DNA of 64,000 nucleotides from contig BTUV01000003.1 in NCBI GenBank assembly GCA_045863035.1, positions 102,525 to 166,524 of the forward strand, given 5' to 3'. Below, in pieces: positions 44,295 to 52,844 of this stretch; the first letter of the stretch is position 1, and every line of letters starts with the position of its first letter. A program made the translations under genes and the position numbers. Below the pieces are notes generated by a model. The model was not told the DNA's origin. It saw only the letters and a program-made list of their open reading frames with translations, and ran no database searches. Source of the DNA: H2-BAC3 sp045863035. Lineage in GTDB: Bacteria; Bacteroidota; Ignavibacteria; Ignavibacteriales; Ignavibacteriaceae.

Positions 44295-46718
44295 ATGAAA
44301 TCTCTATTTCCTTTATTAACTATCCTCATACTTATCGTTCCACTGCAATCGCAAACCTTACTCCCCGTCTGGCAAAACCCCCTCCCCACAGGCGCGGATC
44401 ATAATGACCTTGCGATCTTTTCCACTTCAAATTTCCTGCTTGCCGGTAATGGAGGCGCGATCACCAGAACGTCTGATGGTGGTAGCAGTTGGGAAGTTAC
44501 ATACGCAAGCCCCGAAGAAAGGAATATAACCGCGGTTTCATTTCCATCCCCTCTTATCGGCTACGCTTGCGGGTCAGAAGGCATGATACTCAAAACTACC
44601 GATGGAGGCGCATCGTGGTCGGCTCAGTTATCGGGCGTTACCGGCTCCCTCTGGGGTGTTAACTTTGTTACTAATGATACCGGATACATTGCCGGGGCAT
44701 CCGGCACTGTTCTTAAAACCGTTGATGGTGGTGCGACCTGGACCTCAATAAATTATGGCACTGTTACTCATTACCTAATCACATTTATCAGCTCCTCGAC
44801 CGGCTTCCTCGGTTCAACATCTTCAACAACCGGACGACTGGTAAAAACAACCGACGCAGGCGCAACCTGGACAGATATTTCATCCCTTCTTGCAGGAAAT
44901 AGCGGAGCAGTGAGAAGCATTACTTTTAAGGATGCATTAACCGGTCTGGTTTCTACTGCTTCCGGGCTTATATACCGCACTACGGATGGCGGAATTTCCT
45001 GGAACCAGGTCTTTACCATCGGCTCTACTACTACCATTATATATAAAACCGCATTTGCGGATGGCGGCTTTGCTTTTGCATCTACTACTACAGGCCGAAT
45101 AGTCCGCTCAACCGATGACGGTCTTAACTGGACGATTGTTCAGCTTGATTCACGTAAAGGGCTTTATTCACTTGGCGCTTCCGGTGGCAGAGTAATTGCC
45201 GCAGGAGATGCAGGCACTATTTTCAGCAGCACGGATAACGGACTTACCTTCCAGCCATTAATGAATGCCGCAAGCCAGGAACAGCTTCAGCGCATTTCTT
45301 TCCCGACTGCACTAACCGGCTATGCAGTTGGCGGCAGCATCGCCTCAGGAAACACTTTTGGAGATTTGTTAAAAACCACAAACGGCGGACTGAACTGGAA
45401 TAAACTTGCCTTCTCTACCCCGACACGTATATATTCCGTCTGCTTCGTGAATGAACTTACCGGATATATCGGCTCCGAAGGTCCAACCGGACTCTACAAA
45501 ACCACAGACGGCGGACTAAACTGGACCCCGCTTAACACAGGAACGGGTGTTTCAACAAGCATTATTTACGATATTGATTTTCTTGATGCCAATACCGGTT
45601 ATGCTGCTTATGCAAGCGGACAGATTGCAAAGACAACCAACGGCGGTGATACCTGGACCGCGCTTCCGGCCGGATTCGGCTCCGCGGCCTGTTATGATAT
45701 ATATATCGTAAGTCCCTCGGTTATTTTTGCGCTCGGACCTGGAGGCAGAATCAGCAAATCCATAGACGGAGGCAGTACCTTTGCGCAAATGCCCACACTC
45801 GGTACCTCAACACTGTATTCCATGCACTTCTTCAGCCCTGATACCGGCTACGTAGTCGGAAGTTCCGGAAAGATTTGGAAGACTACAGACGGTGCAACAT
45901 TTACTGAAATAACCAGCCCCGTTACTACCACTATTTACGTTATCCGGTTTGTTAACCGTCAGCTTGGCTGGTTCGGCGCTTCGGGCGGTGATATATATTT
46001 CACGCGGAACGGAGGCGAAACATGGAACCGCTATCACGCTCTGCTCGGCCCGTCACAATCAACCAGAGATATACAATCCGTTGACGGAAAAATATGGATC
46101 GCCGGCACTGATGGCATGATCCTTAAAACCAATGCTGACCCTACAATTCCGGTTGAACTCACTTCATTCACGGCTCAATATACCGGTGGTACGGTTACAC
46201 TCAACTGGGTAACCGCAACCGAGACCAATAATGCCGGTTTTGAGGTTGAAAGAAACTCCTGCTCTCCTGAAAGCAGCAACTGGTTATCATTAGGATTTGT
46301 TGCCGGTAACGGAACCACAACAGAGCGAAATATATATACCTTTACCGACCGCCCGGAAACCGGCAGCAATATTTATTACCGGCTTAAGCAGAAAGACCTG
46401 GACGGAAGTTTTACCTATTCACAGGTAATAATGATAAATTCCGCTGTCATTGAAACATTTTCTCTCGCGCGGAATTTTCCAAATCCGTTTAACCCTGTCA
46501 CCGTGATAGAATTTTCACTACCCGAACAGAGTGAGATTACTTTAATGGTATATGACATTCTCGGCAATCAGGTTGCCACGCTGGCCTCAGGCAGATACCA
46601 GGCAGGCAGATACACCATTACTTTTGACGGCACAAACTACCCAAGCGGAGTATATATATATAAACTCAGCCATGGAAAAGGACAGACCATCACAAGAAAG
46701 ATGACACTCCTTAAATAA
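44295..46718 (+). CDS. Exported YCF48/BNR-like beta-propeller protein with type IX sorting domain
   Basis: An 807-residue protein with a signal peptide (KSLFPLLTILILIVPLQS). The body (about 25-620) consists of many propeller blades with the Asp-box-like pattern TTDGGxxW (TTDGGASWSAQL, TVDGGATWTSIN, TTDGGLNWTPLN) and GxxGxIxKTTDGG, as in YCF48-like photosystem II assembly factors and BNR repeats. A fibronectin-like domain (about 625-720, TAQYTGGTVTLNWVTATETN) precedes the sorting domain (about 725-807, ARNFPNPFNPVTVIEFSL...KMTLLK). It is a secreted or surface protein, probably a binding scaffold; the ligand is unknown. Confidence 0.88.
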   Translation: MKSLFPLLTILILIVPLQSQTLLPVWQNPLPTGADHNDLAIFSTSNFLLAGNGGAITRTSDGGSSWEVTYASPEERNITAVSFPSPLIGYACGSEGMILKTTDGGASWSAQLSGVTGSLWGVNFVTNDTGYIAGASGTVLKTVDGGATWTSINYGTVTHYLITFISSSTGFLGSTSSTTGRLVKTTDAGATWTDISSLLAGNSGAVRSITFKDALTGLVSTASGLIYRTTDGGISWNQVFTIGSTTTIIYKTAFADGGFAFASTTTGRIVRSTDDGLNWTIVQLDSRKGLYSLGASGGRVIAAGDAGTIFSSTDNGLTFQPLMNAASQEQLQRISFPTALTGYAVGGSIASGNTFGDLLKTTNGGLNWNKLAFSTPTRIYSVCFVNELTGYIGSEGPTGLYKTTDGGLNWTPLNTGTGVSTSIIYDIDFLDANTGYAAYASGQIAKTTNGGDTWTALPAGFGSAACYDIYIVSPSVIFALGPGGRISKSIDGGSTFAQMPTLGTSTLYSMHFFSPDTGYVVGSSGKIWKTTDGATFTEITSPVTTTIYVIRFVNRQLGWFGASGGDIYFTRNGGETWNRYHALLGPSQSTRDIQSVDGKIWIAGTDGMILKTNADPTIPVELTSFTAQYTGGTVTLNWVTATETNNAGFEVERNSCSPESSNWLSLGFVAGNGTTTERNIYTFTDRPETGSNIYYRLKQKDLDGSFTYSQVIMINSAVIETFSLARNFPNPFNPVTVIEFSLPEQSEITLMVYDILGNQVATLASGRYQAGRYTITFDGTNYPSGVYIYKLSHGKGQTITRKMTLLK

Positions 46719-46746
46719 TTACGAAGTATGAATTTATTGTAGAGAG

Positions 46747-46799
46747 GATGCAAATGCAAACCGGATGTCCTGCTAACCACATTCTTCTGCATTTGCGTC
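46747..46799. other. Long-loop hairpin downstream of the YCF48-like gene
   Basis: Arms GATGCAAATGCA (46747-46758) and TGCATTTGCGTC (46788-46799) give a 12-bp stem with one G-U pair and a 29-nt loop. No T run follows. Confidence 0.5.
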
Positions 46800-46863
46800 G
46801 TCTCATGGAAGAATAAGGCAAAACACAAATCCGCGATGCTCTGAGAAAACCACTCCTCCGCCC

Positions 46864-47116
46864 GGTCTCCGAGCGCAGCCGAGGACGGTCTCCGAGAGAA
46901 GCCGAGGACGGTCTCCGAGCGCAGCCGAGGACGGTCTCCGAGCGCAGCCGAGGACGGTCTCCGAGCGCAGCCGAGGACGGTCTCCGAGCGCAGCCGAGGA
47001 CGGTCTCCGAGCGCAGCCGAGGACGGTCTCCGAGCGCAGCCGAGGACGGTCTCCGAGCGCAGCCGAGGACGGTCTCCGAGCGCAGCCGAGGACGGTCTCC
47101 GAGCGCAGCCGAGGAG
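46864..47116. repeat. Eleven tandem 23-bp repeats
   Basis: Units start with GGTCTCCGAG at 46864, 46887, 46910 and so on every 23 bases to 47094. All follow the GGTCTCCGAGCGCAGCCGAG pattern except the second, which has GAGAGAAGCC. GC content is far above the surroundings. Long frames across it on the minus strand are by-products of the repeat. Confidence 0.93.
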
Positions 47117-47164
47117 ACCTTCCCAAACTCCGCAATTACCCCCTCTCCAATCAGAAAAGATTAC

Positions 47165-47172
47165 TATATTTG
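47165..47172 (+). promoter_or_regulatory. Possible -7 promoter element for the histidine kinase operon
   Basis: TATATTTG matches TAnnTTTG exactly, 40 bases before ATG 47213 and just after the 23-bp repeats. The -33 element is not clear. Confidence 0.4.
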
Positions 47173-47212
47173 GAAAGTTTTTCACTAATAATAAAGGGCT
47201 CAGCAGGTATCA

Positions 47213-48691
47213 ATGCCGCCTGGTTCACCGTTTCTTTCTGCTATGAATAAAGTGCCTATTGCCCTGATTTCGGGGGAATTTGCGGACGCATCTCTCATGC
47301 TCAACTATTCAGAGGGCATCATAAAAATAACCGGCTACACCTCGGCTGAAATCAGCGGACTCCCCGGTCGAATTCTCAATATCATTTTTCCTGAAGACTC
47401 AGCTCAGGTTCTCCGCACTCACAAAAATCTCTTTGCCGGAGGTGCAAAGACGGTTGAGTCCCTCCTCATTTACCGCCTCCTTTCAAAAGCCGGTGAGTTA
47501 ATCTGGGTCAAAGAGTTTCTTTTTTGCGAAATGGATGCCAATGAAGAAAAATACCATATCTCCGGCTATCTTACCGATATTTCAGCCGAAAAAAATGATG
47601 AATCAGCTCTGCTTGAAGAAGTAAAAAAACTCCGGGAGCAGATTTCTTCTAAAGACCGGTTTATAAATATTCTCTCTCACGACCTCCGGGCGCCATTCAC
47701 CAGCATACTTGGTTTTTCCGAAATTTTACTGAATGAACCTGCCCTCTCCCAAAAGGAAAAAAACGAATACCTGACCTATATCTACGATGCTTCGCAGAAT
47801 CAGCTTCAGTTTATCAGTTACCTGCTGGACTGGTCACGGCTGCGCACCGGCTCGTTACGCATTGAACCGCAGCGACTTAACGCCGCAGCCCTGGTTTATA
47901 ACTGCGTCAGCTCACTGACCGGAAACGCTATCAGAAAAAATATTGAGATCAGGGTGGATGTAAAGCACGATTTGTACATCGAGGCAGATGAACGGCTGAT
48001 CACACAGGTTATTGTTAATCTGCTCAATAACGCTATCAAATTTTCTTATGAAGAGTCGGTTATCGAAATTATTGCAGGCAGTTTTAACGAGTCACAAGTT
48101 GAGTTTATCGTAAAGGATAGCGGAGTCGGCATATCGCAAGATGAACAACAGAAACTCTTCAATCTGGAAAAAAATTTCTCGAAAGAAGGCACCAAAGGAG
48201 AAAAGGGAAGCGGTTTCGGTCTTGCGTTTGTGAAGGAAATTATATCAAACCATAAAGGGGACATTTGGTTTTATTCAGAAGAAGGAGGCGGGTCAGAATT
48301 TCATTTTACAGTTCCCCTCCCCTCTAACACCATGTTAATTGTTCTGAAAGACAGGTCTGAATCAGAACACATGGAAGAAGTGGTAAAAAGTAATTTTCCT
48401 GACTTTACCATCTTCAGTGCTGAAAATGGATACGATGCCATCAGCATCATGTCAGACAAACATCCAAATCTGATTATCACTGATCACAATATGCCTCTGA
48501 TGACCGGTATCCAGTTGATTGAAGCGATTAAAAAAGGGGAAAGCGGATTAAAATCGCCTTTTGTGGTTTTGCTTGATGAAGTAAATTCCGATACGGAAAA
48601 TAAATATTTTAAACTCGGTGTCAGACACGTGCTGACAAAACCCTACAAAACTGAGCAGATGGTCAGAGCCCTCCGCTCGATACTTGCATAA
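47213..48691 (+). CDS. PAS histidine kinase with C-terminal receiver domain
   Basis: A 492-residue cytoplasmic hybrid kinase with no membrane helix. Domains are PAS (about 15-125), a short coiled coil (128-148) and HisKA with H156 in NILSHDLRAPF. The ATPase domain has the N-box at N272/N273, G1 DSGVGIS (302-308) and G2 GSGFGLAFV (332-340). The receiver spans 373-492, with phospho-acceptor D424 in ITDHNMP and Lys in TKPYK. The receiver's usual acidic pair after strand 1 is weak (LIVLKDRSES). No output domain is present. The NusG-like gene starts directly after its stop codon. Confidence 0.9.
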   Translation: MPPGSPFLSAMNKVPIALISGEFADASLMLNYSEGIIKITGYTSAEISGLPGRILNIIFPEDSAQVLRTHKNLFAGGAKTVESLLIYRLLSKAGELIWVKEFLFCEMDANEEKYHISGYLTDISAEKNDESALLEEVKKLREQISSKDRFINILSHDLRAPFTSILGFSEILLNEPALSQKEKNEYLTYIYDASQNQLQFISYLLDWSRLRTGSLRIEPQRLNAAALVYNCVSSLTGNAIRKNIEIRVDVKHDLYIEADERLITQVIVNLLNNAIKFSYEESVIEIIAGSFNESQVEFIVKDSGVGISQDEQQKLFNLEKNFSKEGTKGEKGSGFGLAFVKEIISNHKGDIWFYSEEGGGSEFHFTVPLPSNTMLIVLKDRSESEHMEEVVKSNFPDFTIFSAENGYDAISIMSDKHPNLIITDHNMPLMTGIQLIEAIKKGESGLKSPFVVLLDEVNSDTENKYFKLGVRHVLTKPYKTEQMVRALRSILA

Positions 48692-49237
48692 ATGACTGAA
48701 CAATTTGTAAAAGAAGATGAACGGGCGTGGTTTGCCCTTTATACTAAACCAAGATCGGAATTTAAGGCCGAGTTGCAGCTTAAAAGCTCCGGGATTGAAA
48801 CCTACCTCCCTTCCATCAGGAAGGTAAGTGTCTGGTCTGACCGCACTAAAAAAATCAGGAGTATTATCATTCCCAGCTATATATTTGTATATACAACACT
48901 GAAAGAGCGCTCACTTGCACTGCAGCAGCCCTCAATAGTGCGATGTTTGTATGAACACGGCCGGCCCGCGCGGATACCCGAATGGGAAATTGAAAACCTC
49001 AGAAATTTTCTCAATAAAGGAGAAAAGTTTATCGTAATGAATGGTCTGGTGAAAGGCGCAAAAGTCCGCATTACAGAAGGTCCTTTTGCTGAGGTTACCG
49101 GCATCATTGTTGAAGAATCAAATCAAAAATCTTTCGCTGTCGCTATCGAACTGCTTAACCGCACCATCATAACACATTTTCCGGACGGCAGTATGTTCGA
49201 AGTTCTCAGCCGCCCTGAAGAAACACTCATCATTTAA
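48692..49237 (+). CDS. NusG-paralogue antiterminator (RfaH/UpxY-like)
   Basis: This 181-residue protein has an N-terminal NGN domain (about 10-110, AWFALYTKPRSEFKAELQL, IIIPSYIFVYTTL) and a C-terminal KOW domain (about 118-165, KGAKVRITEGPFAEVTGIIVE). Specialised NusG paralogues bind RNA polymerase and help it read through long surface-polysaccharide or other operons. The gene abuts the histidine kinase stop with no gap, which suggests a functional link. The housekeeping nusG normally sits beside ribosomal protein genes; none is here. Confidence 0.85.
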   Translation: MTEQFVKEDERAWFALYTKPRSEFKAELQLKSSGIETYLPSIRKVSVWSDRTKKIRSIIIPSYIFVYTTLKERSLALQQPSIVRCLYEHGRPARIPEWEIENLRNFLNKGEKFIVMNGLVKGAKVRITEGPFAEVTGIIVEESNQKSFAVAIELLNRTIITHFPDGSMFEVLSRPEETLII

Positions 49238-49248
49238 CGGAGTACTGT

Positions 49249-50022
49249 ATGAAAAAATACTTACTGTTCACCCTCTTTTTTCTTTTCACTTCACTGACAC
49301 CTGCTCAGACTGTTGAAGAACTGATTTCGCAGGGGGATCAGCTTGCCACCAAAGAGTTCAAAAACACTGAAGCTCTGGAAAAATTTCTTGCTGCTGACAA
49401 ACTCTCTCCTAACAATTGGGAGGTGTACTGGCGTTTGAGCAGAACTTATGTTGATATCGGCGAGCACCTACCCGCAGGGTCAGACGCGCAGAAAGCAGAA
49501 CAGCTTTCAAAATATCAGCAGGCGTTTAATTATGCTGACAAAGCAGTTAAACTTGCACCGGACAAATCTGTTACCTATCTGCGGCGTGCTATTGTAAACG
49601 GCCGCATTGCTCTTTTTAAAGGAGTCTGGGATGCTCTCGGTCTGGTAAAAGATGTAAAAGCTGATCTTGAAAAGGCGATTAAACTTGGTAATGGCGGCAA
49701 CGAAATTCAGGCAACAGCTCATTACGTGCTTGGCAGAACCCATACCAAAGTATGTGAAAAATCTTATTTCGTCCGGCTCCCGCTCGGTCTTGGATGGGGT
49801 GACATAAAAGTTGCCATTGCTGAGATAAAAAAAGCGATTGAACTAAGACCAAACTTCAGAATGTTTCATTATGATCTGGCAATTGCGTATATAGAAGATG
49901 ATGACTATAAGAGCGCGCGTCTGGCACTGCAAAAAATCCCCTCTATACCGGTTGCAGACGAAGATGATGTGAAACTGGCCGGAGATGCAAAGAAGCTGCT
50001 CGAAGAAATAAAAAATAAGTAA
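49249..50022 (+). CDS. Exported TPR protein
   Basis: This 257-residue protein has a signal peptide (KKYLLFTLFFLFTSLTPAQ). TPR-like helical pairs include ALEKFLAADKLSPNNWEVYW, FNYADKAVKLAPDKSVTYL and AIAEIKKAIELRPNFRMFHY. It probably acts as a periplasmic scaffold. It lies third in the operon from 47213 to 52111, with 11-bp and 9-bp gaps to its neighbours. There is no enzymatic motif. Confidence 0.82.
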   Translation: MKKYLLFTLFFLFTSLTPAQTVEELISQGDQLATKEFKNTEALEKFLAADKLSPNNWEVYWRLSRTYVDIGEHLPAGSDAQKAEQLSKYQQAFNYADKAVKLAPDKSVTYLRRAIVNGRIALFKGVWDALGLVKDVKADLEKAIKLGNGGNEIQATAHYVLGRTHTKVCEKSYFVRLPLGLGWGDIKVAIAEIKKAIELRPNFRMFHYDLAIAYIEDDDYKSARLALQKIPSIPVADEDDVKLAGDAKKLLEEIKNK

Positions 50023-50031
50023 TATATATCC

Positions 50032-50760
50032 ATGACTGAACTGAATCCGGTCTTTCTTGATAAACTGAGATCCGCCAGGAAACTCACATTCTTCACCGGT
50101 GCGGGTATGTCTGCCGAAAGCGGCATCCCAACCTTTCGCGGTGAGGATGGCATCTGGAAAAAATTCCGCCCTGAAGAACTGGCAAACTTCAAAGCATTTG
50201 TCCGCTCGCCGGAAATGGTTTGGGAGTGGTATCAGCACCGCCGACAAATCATCACCGAGTGTGCCCCGCACCCCGGTCATCATGCCATTAAAGACCTGGA
50301 ATCAAATTACAGCGTCACGGTAATAACGCAAAATATAGACGACCTTCATAACCGTGCAGGATCAACCAATGTGGTTGAACTGCACGGTAATATATTAAAA
50401 AACTATTGTCTTTCCTGTAAAAAACGATATGATCATCCGGCTGAGCTGCACATCGAGGGAACACCCCGGTGCACTTGCGGCGGGCTCATCAGACCCGATG
50501 TTGTATGGTTCGGAGAAAACTTACCGGAAGGGCTTTTTGAAAAAGCCGAAGAAGAGGTAATTACCTCAGATATACTCTTTTCAGTCGGGACATCATCTGT
50601 TGTATATCCTGCAGCTTCGCTCCCCCATACTGCTATTAAAAAAGGAGTATATGTAGTGGAAATCAATCCGGTTGAGACTGAGTTTACCGAATATGCTGAT
50701 CTGTTTATTGAGGGAAAAGCAGGTCTCATTCTTCCGCAAATCGTAAAAGCAATTTCCTGA
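50032..50760 (+). CDS. cobB: Sir2-family NAD-dependent protein deacylase (class III-like)
   Basis: A 242-residue sirtuin. The NAD-binding motifs are GAGMSAESGIPTFRG (23-37) and TQNIDDLH (99-106), and the catalytic histidine is H118 in VVELHGN. Zinc cysteines lie in CLSCKK and RCTCGG. The Y67-x-x-R70 pair (WYQHRR) is the signature of SIRT5/CobB-like enzymes that remove succinyl and malonyl groups. This is interesting in a cell with heavy succinyl/methylmalonyl-CoA traffic. radA starts 4 bases after its stop. Confidence 0.92.
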   Translation: MTELNPVFLDKLRSARKLTFFTGAGMSAESGIPTFRGEDGIWKKFRPEELANFKAFVRSPEMVWEWYQHRRQIITECAPHPGHHAIKDLESNYSVTVITQNIDDLHNRAGSTNVVELHGNILKNYCLSCKKRYDHPAELHIEGTPRCTCGGLIRPDVVWFGENLPEGLFEKAEEEVITSDILFSVGTSSVVYPAASLPHTAIKKGVYVVEINPVETEFTEYADLFIEGKAGLILPQIVKAIS

Positions 50761-50764
50761 TACT

Positions 50765-52111
50765 TTGAAAAAACAGAAGGTAAAATTCGTCTGCTCCTCC
50801 TGCGGTTACGAGTCACTCCGCTGGCTGGGCAAATGCCCCGAGTGTTCCGGCTGGAATACCATGATCGAAGAAATTGCTGAAGACAAAAGGAATGCCCGCT
50901 CATCAACCCCTGCCAAAGATTTTCCCTTATATACTCTAAAGCATATATCCGCTGATGAAAAAGAAAGATACACCACAGGACTTGACGAGTTTGACCGTGT
51001 GCTTGGCGGCGGACTTGTCCCCGGCTCGGTTGTTCTTATCGGCGGAGACCCCGGTATAGGAAAATCAACTCTGGTGCTTCAGGCGGCTGCCGGCATCAAA
51101 GGTAAAGTTTTATATATATCAGGGGAGGAGTCACTGCGGCAGATAAAACTCCGCGCTGACCGCATTAGTGTTCACTCTGAAAATATCACTCTCGCGTCTG
51201 AAACAGAGCTTAACAACATACTTCATGCTGTTCAAAAAGAAGAGCCGGTTGTTCTGATTGTTGACTCAATTCAAACTACTTACGACTCGCGCCTTGAAAA
51301 CTCCCCCGGAACTGTTACACAAATACGTGAATGTACCGCCGGAATTCTTGAAGACGCAAAAAGAAAAGGATATGCAGTTCTTCTCATCGGTCACGTAACC
51401 AAAGAAGGATATATAGCAGGACCGAAACTGCTTGAACATGTGGTTGACGCAGTAATACAATTCGAACCGGAGACCGGCGGCAACTATCGGGTGTTGCGTG
51501 CTATTAAAAACCGCTTCGGGTCAACAAATGAGCTCGGTATATTCGAAATGTCAGAAACCGGTTTGCGTGAGGTACTCAACCCCAGTGAGGTATTCCTTTC
51601 CGAAAGAAGCGGAGAAGTATCCGGTTCAGTGGTAACCGCGGCGGTTGAAGGTACACGCCCCATCCTGATAGAAGTTCAGGCGCTTGTAACCCCATCGAAT
51701 TTTGGCAACCCTCAGCGCATCAGCACCGGGTTTGATCAGAGGCGGCTTTCCATTTTGCTCGCCGTACTTGAGCGCCGGGCCGGAGTGCGCGTCTCGAATC
51801 ATAATGTATTTCTTAAAATTGCCGGCGGAGTAACCATCGAAGAACCCGCGGTTGACCTTGCAGTATGTGCAGCGGTCTGGTCAAGTGTAACCGACCAGCC
51901 GGTCAACAAAAGCGTATTGCTGCTGGGAGAAGTAGGGCTTGGGGGTGAAGTAAGAGGTATTAACCATACAGACAAACGTATATCTGAAGCAGAAAAACTC
52001 GGCTTCGCAAAAATATTTCTTCCCGCAAAAAATCATTCCTCTGCCACAGCCAAAACCGCAAAACTTATATCAGTTGAAAGTCTGGCGCAGGCGCTAAATT
52101 GGTTGGGGTAA
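50765..52111 (+). CDS. radA: DNA repair protein RadA
   Basis: A 448-residue RecA-related branch-migration helicase. It has a zinc finger with C10, C13, C24 and C27, Walker A GGDPGIGKST at 93-102 and the RadA-specific KNRFGSTNE motif near 248-256. A Lon-protease-like C-terminal domain follows (about 270-448). The start is TTG 50765, 4 bases after the sirtuin stop; the ribosome-binding site is weak, so translation may be coupled. It is last in the five-gene operon and converges on the TOPRIM gene. Confidence 0.95.
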   Translation: MKKQKVKFVCSSCGYESLRWLGKCPECSGWNTMIEEIAEDKRNARSSTPAKDFPLYTLKHISADEKERYTTGLDEFDRVLGGGLVPGSVVLIGGDPGIGKSTLVLQAAAGIKGKVLYISGEESLRQIKLRADRISVHSENITLASETELNNILHAVQKEEPVVLIVDSIQTTYDSRLENSPGTVTQIRECTAGILEDAKRKGYAVLLIGHVTKEGYIAGPKLLEHVVDAVIQFEPETGGNYRVLRAIKNRFGSTNELGIFEMSETGLREVLNPSEVFLSERSGEVSGSVVTAAVEGTRPILIEVQALVTPSNFGNPQRISTGFDQRRLSILLAVLERRAGVRVSNHNVFLKIAGGVTIEEPAVDLAVCAAVWSSVTDQPVNKSVLLLGEVGLGGEVRGINHTDKRISEAEKLGFAKIFLPAKNHSSATAKTAKLISVESLAQALNWLG

Positions 52112-52157
52112 TCAGTTTTCCCTTATTGTTTTCAGGTAAGCTCCCCGATTCCCGACT

Positions 52158-52844
52158 TTACAAATTTTCAAGTTTGATTAACCACTCATTAAAATGCGGA
52201 CACTTCTCCCTTAATATTGTTATTCCAATTGATTCAGCTACCAAAGGACCTGCACTTGCTTTTTCCCATTCATATCTTGGCAATATACTGATAATCCTCT
52301 TTGAGGGCGCGCCTTCAGAGGTTTCATTAATCTCCTCAGGATTCATTCCCGCTGTTTCCTTCTGTAACTGACTTATCTCTTGCCCATTTTCAAAAAACAG
52401 ATTTTTCAAATGTTCCAGGTCTGCAAAAACGAATGATTCAAATTCATGCATTTGTATATAAGGGATAAAATTACCCATACCTATATCAGCGGCAATAGCT
52501 TTTTCTAATAGCTCGGTCTTTTTATAGGGGTCCTTAATTTTCCGGAGTTCCTCAGTGAAGGGGCTTTGCTCATCTTTGGGGAATGCGTATAAATCAATAA
52601 AACTGGAAAAATAAACTTTATTATTGTACTTACTGCTTCTCACCCATTTGGACAAATCACCCTTAAACTGCTGATACTTTTTAAGGCCTCCCTTTGCCGG
52701 CTTATTTTGTCTTGCATCCCGGCCCGTTAAAATACATCGTGCATATATATATATATACTTCTGCTGCTTTGCAAAATGAGGAACCAAAACACTGTTTATA
52801 AAGTTTTCCTCCGTTCTTCCTTCAACAACAATGTTTATGGTCAT
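52158..52844 (-). CDS. DUF4276 protein, TOPRIM-like nuclease candidate
   Basis: From ATG 52844 the protein has 228 residues. That start overlaps the ATPase stop as TGATG and is preferred over a start 33 bases further upstream. The N-terminus IVVEGRTEENF (E8, E12) matches TOPRIM motif I. SSFIDLYAFPKDE (D84, D91) sits where the acidic pair is expected, and MHEFESFVFADLE gives further acids. This resembles the nuclease half of OLD-family systems (compare AriB of PARIS). I infer a nuclease effector controlled by the upstream ATPase. Codons 30-34 form an (AT)n run that could slip. Confidence 0.75.
   Translation of the reverse strand: MTINIVVEGRTEENFINSVLVPHFAKQQKYIYIYARCILTGRDARQNKPAKGGLKKYQQFKGDLSKWVRSSKYNNKVYFSSFIDLYAFPKDEQSPFTEELRKIKDPYKKTELLEKAIAADIGMGNFIPYIQMHEFESFVFADLEHLKNLFFENGQEISQLQKETAGMNPEEINETSEGAPSKRIISILPRYEWEKASAGPLVAESIGITILREKCPHFNEWLIKLENL

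Noticed and set aside
46637..47185. 182-codon minus-strand frame with Arg/Ser/Leu-rich repeats
   Set aside because: It is created by the 23-bp tandem repeat, which stays open because 23 bp cycles all frames; no start signal or family match.
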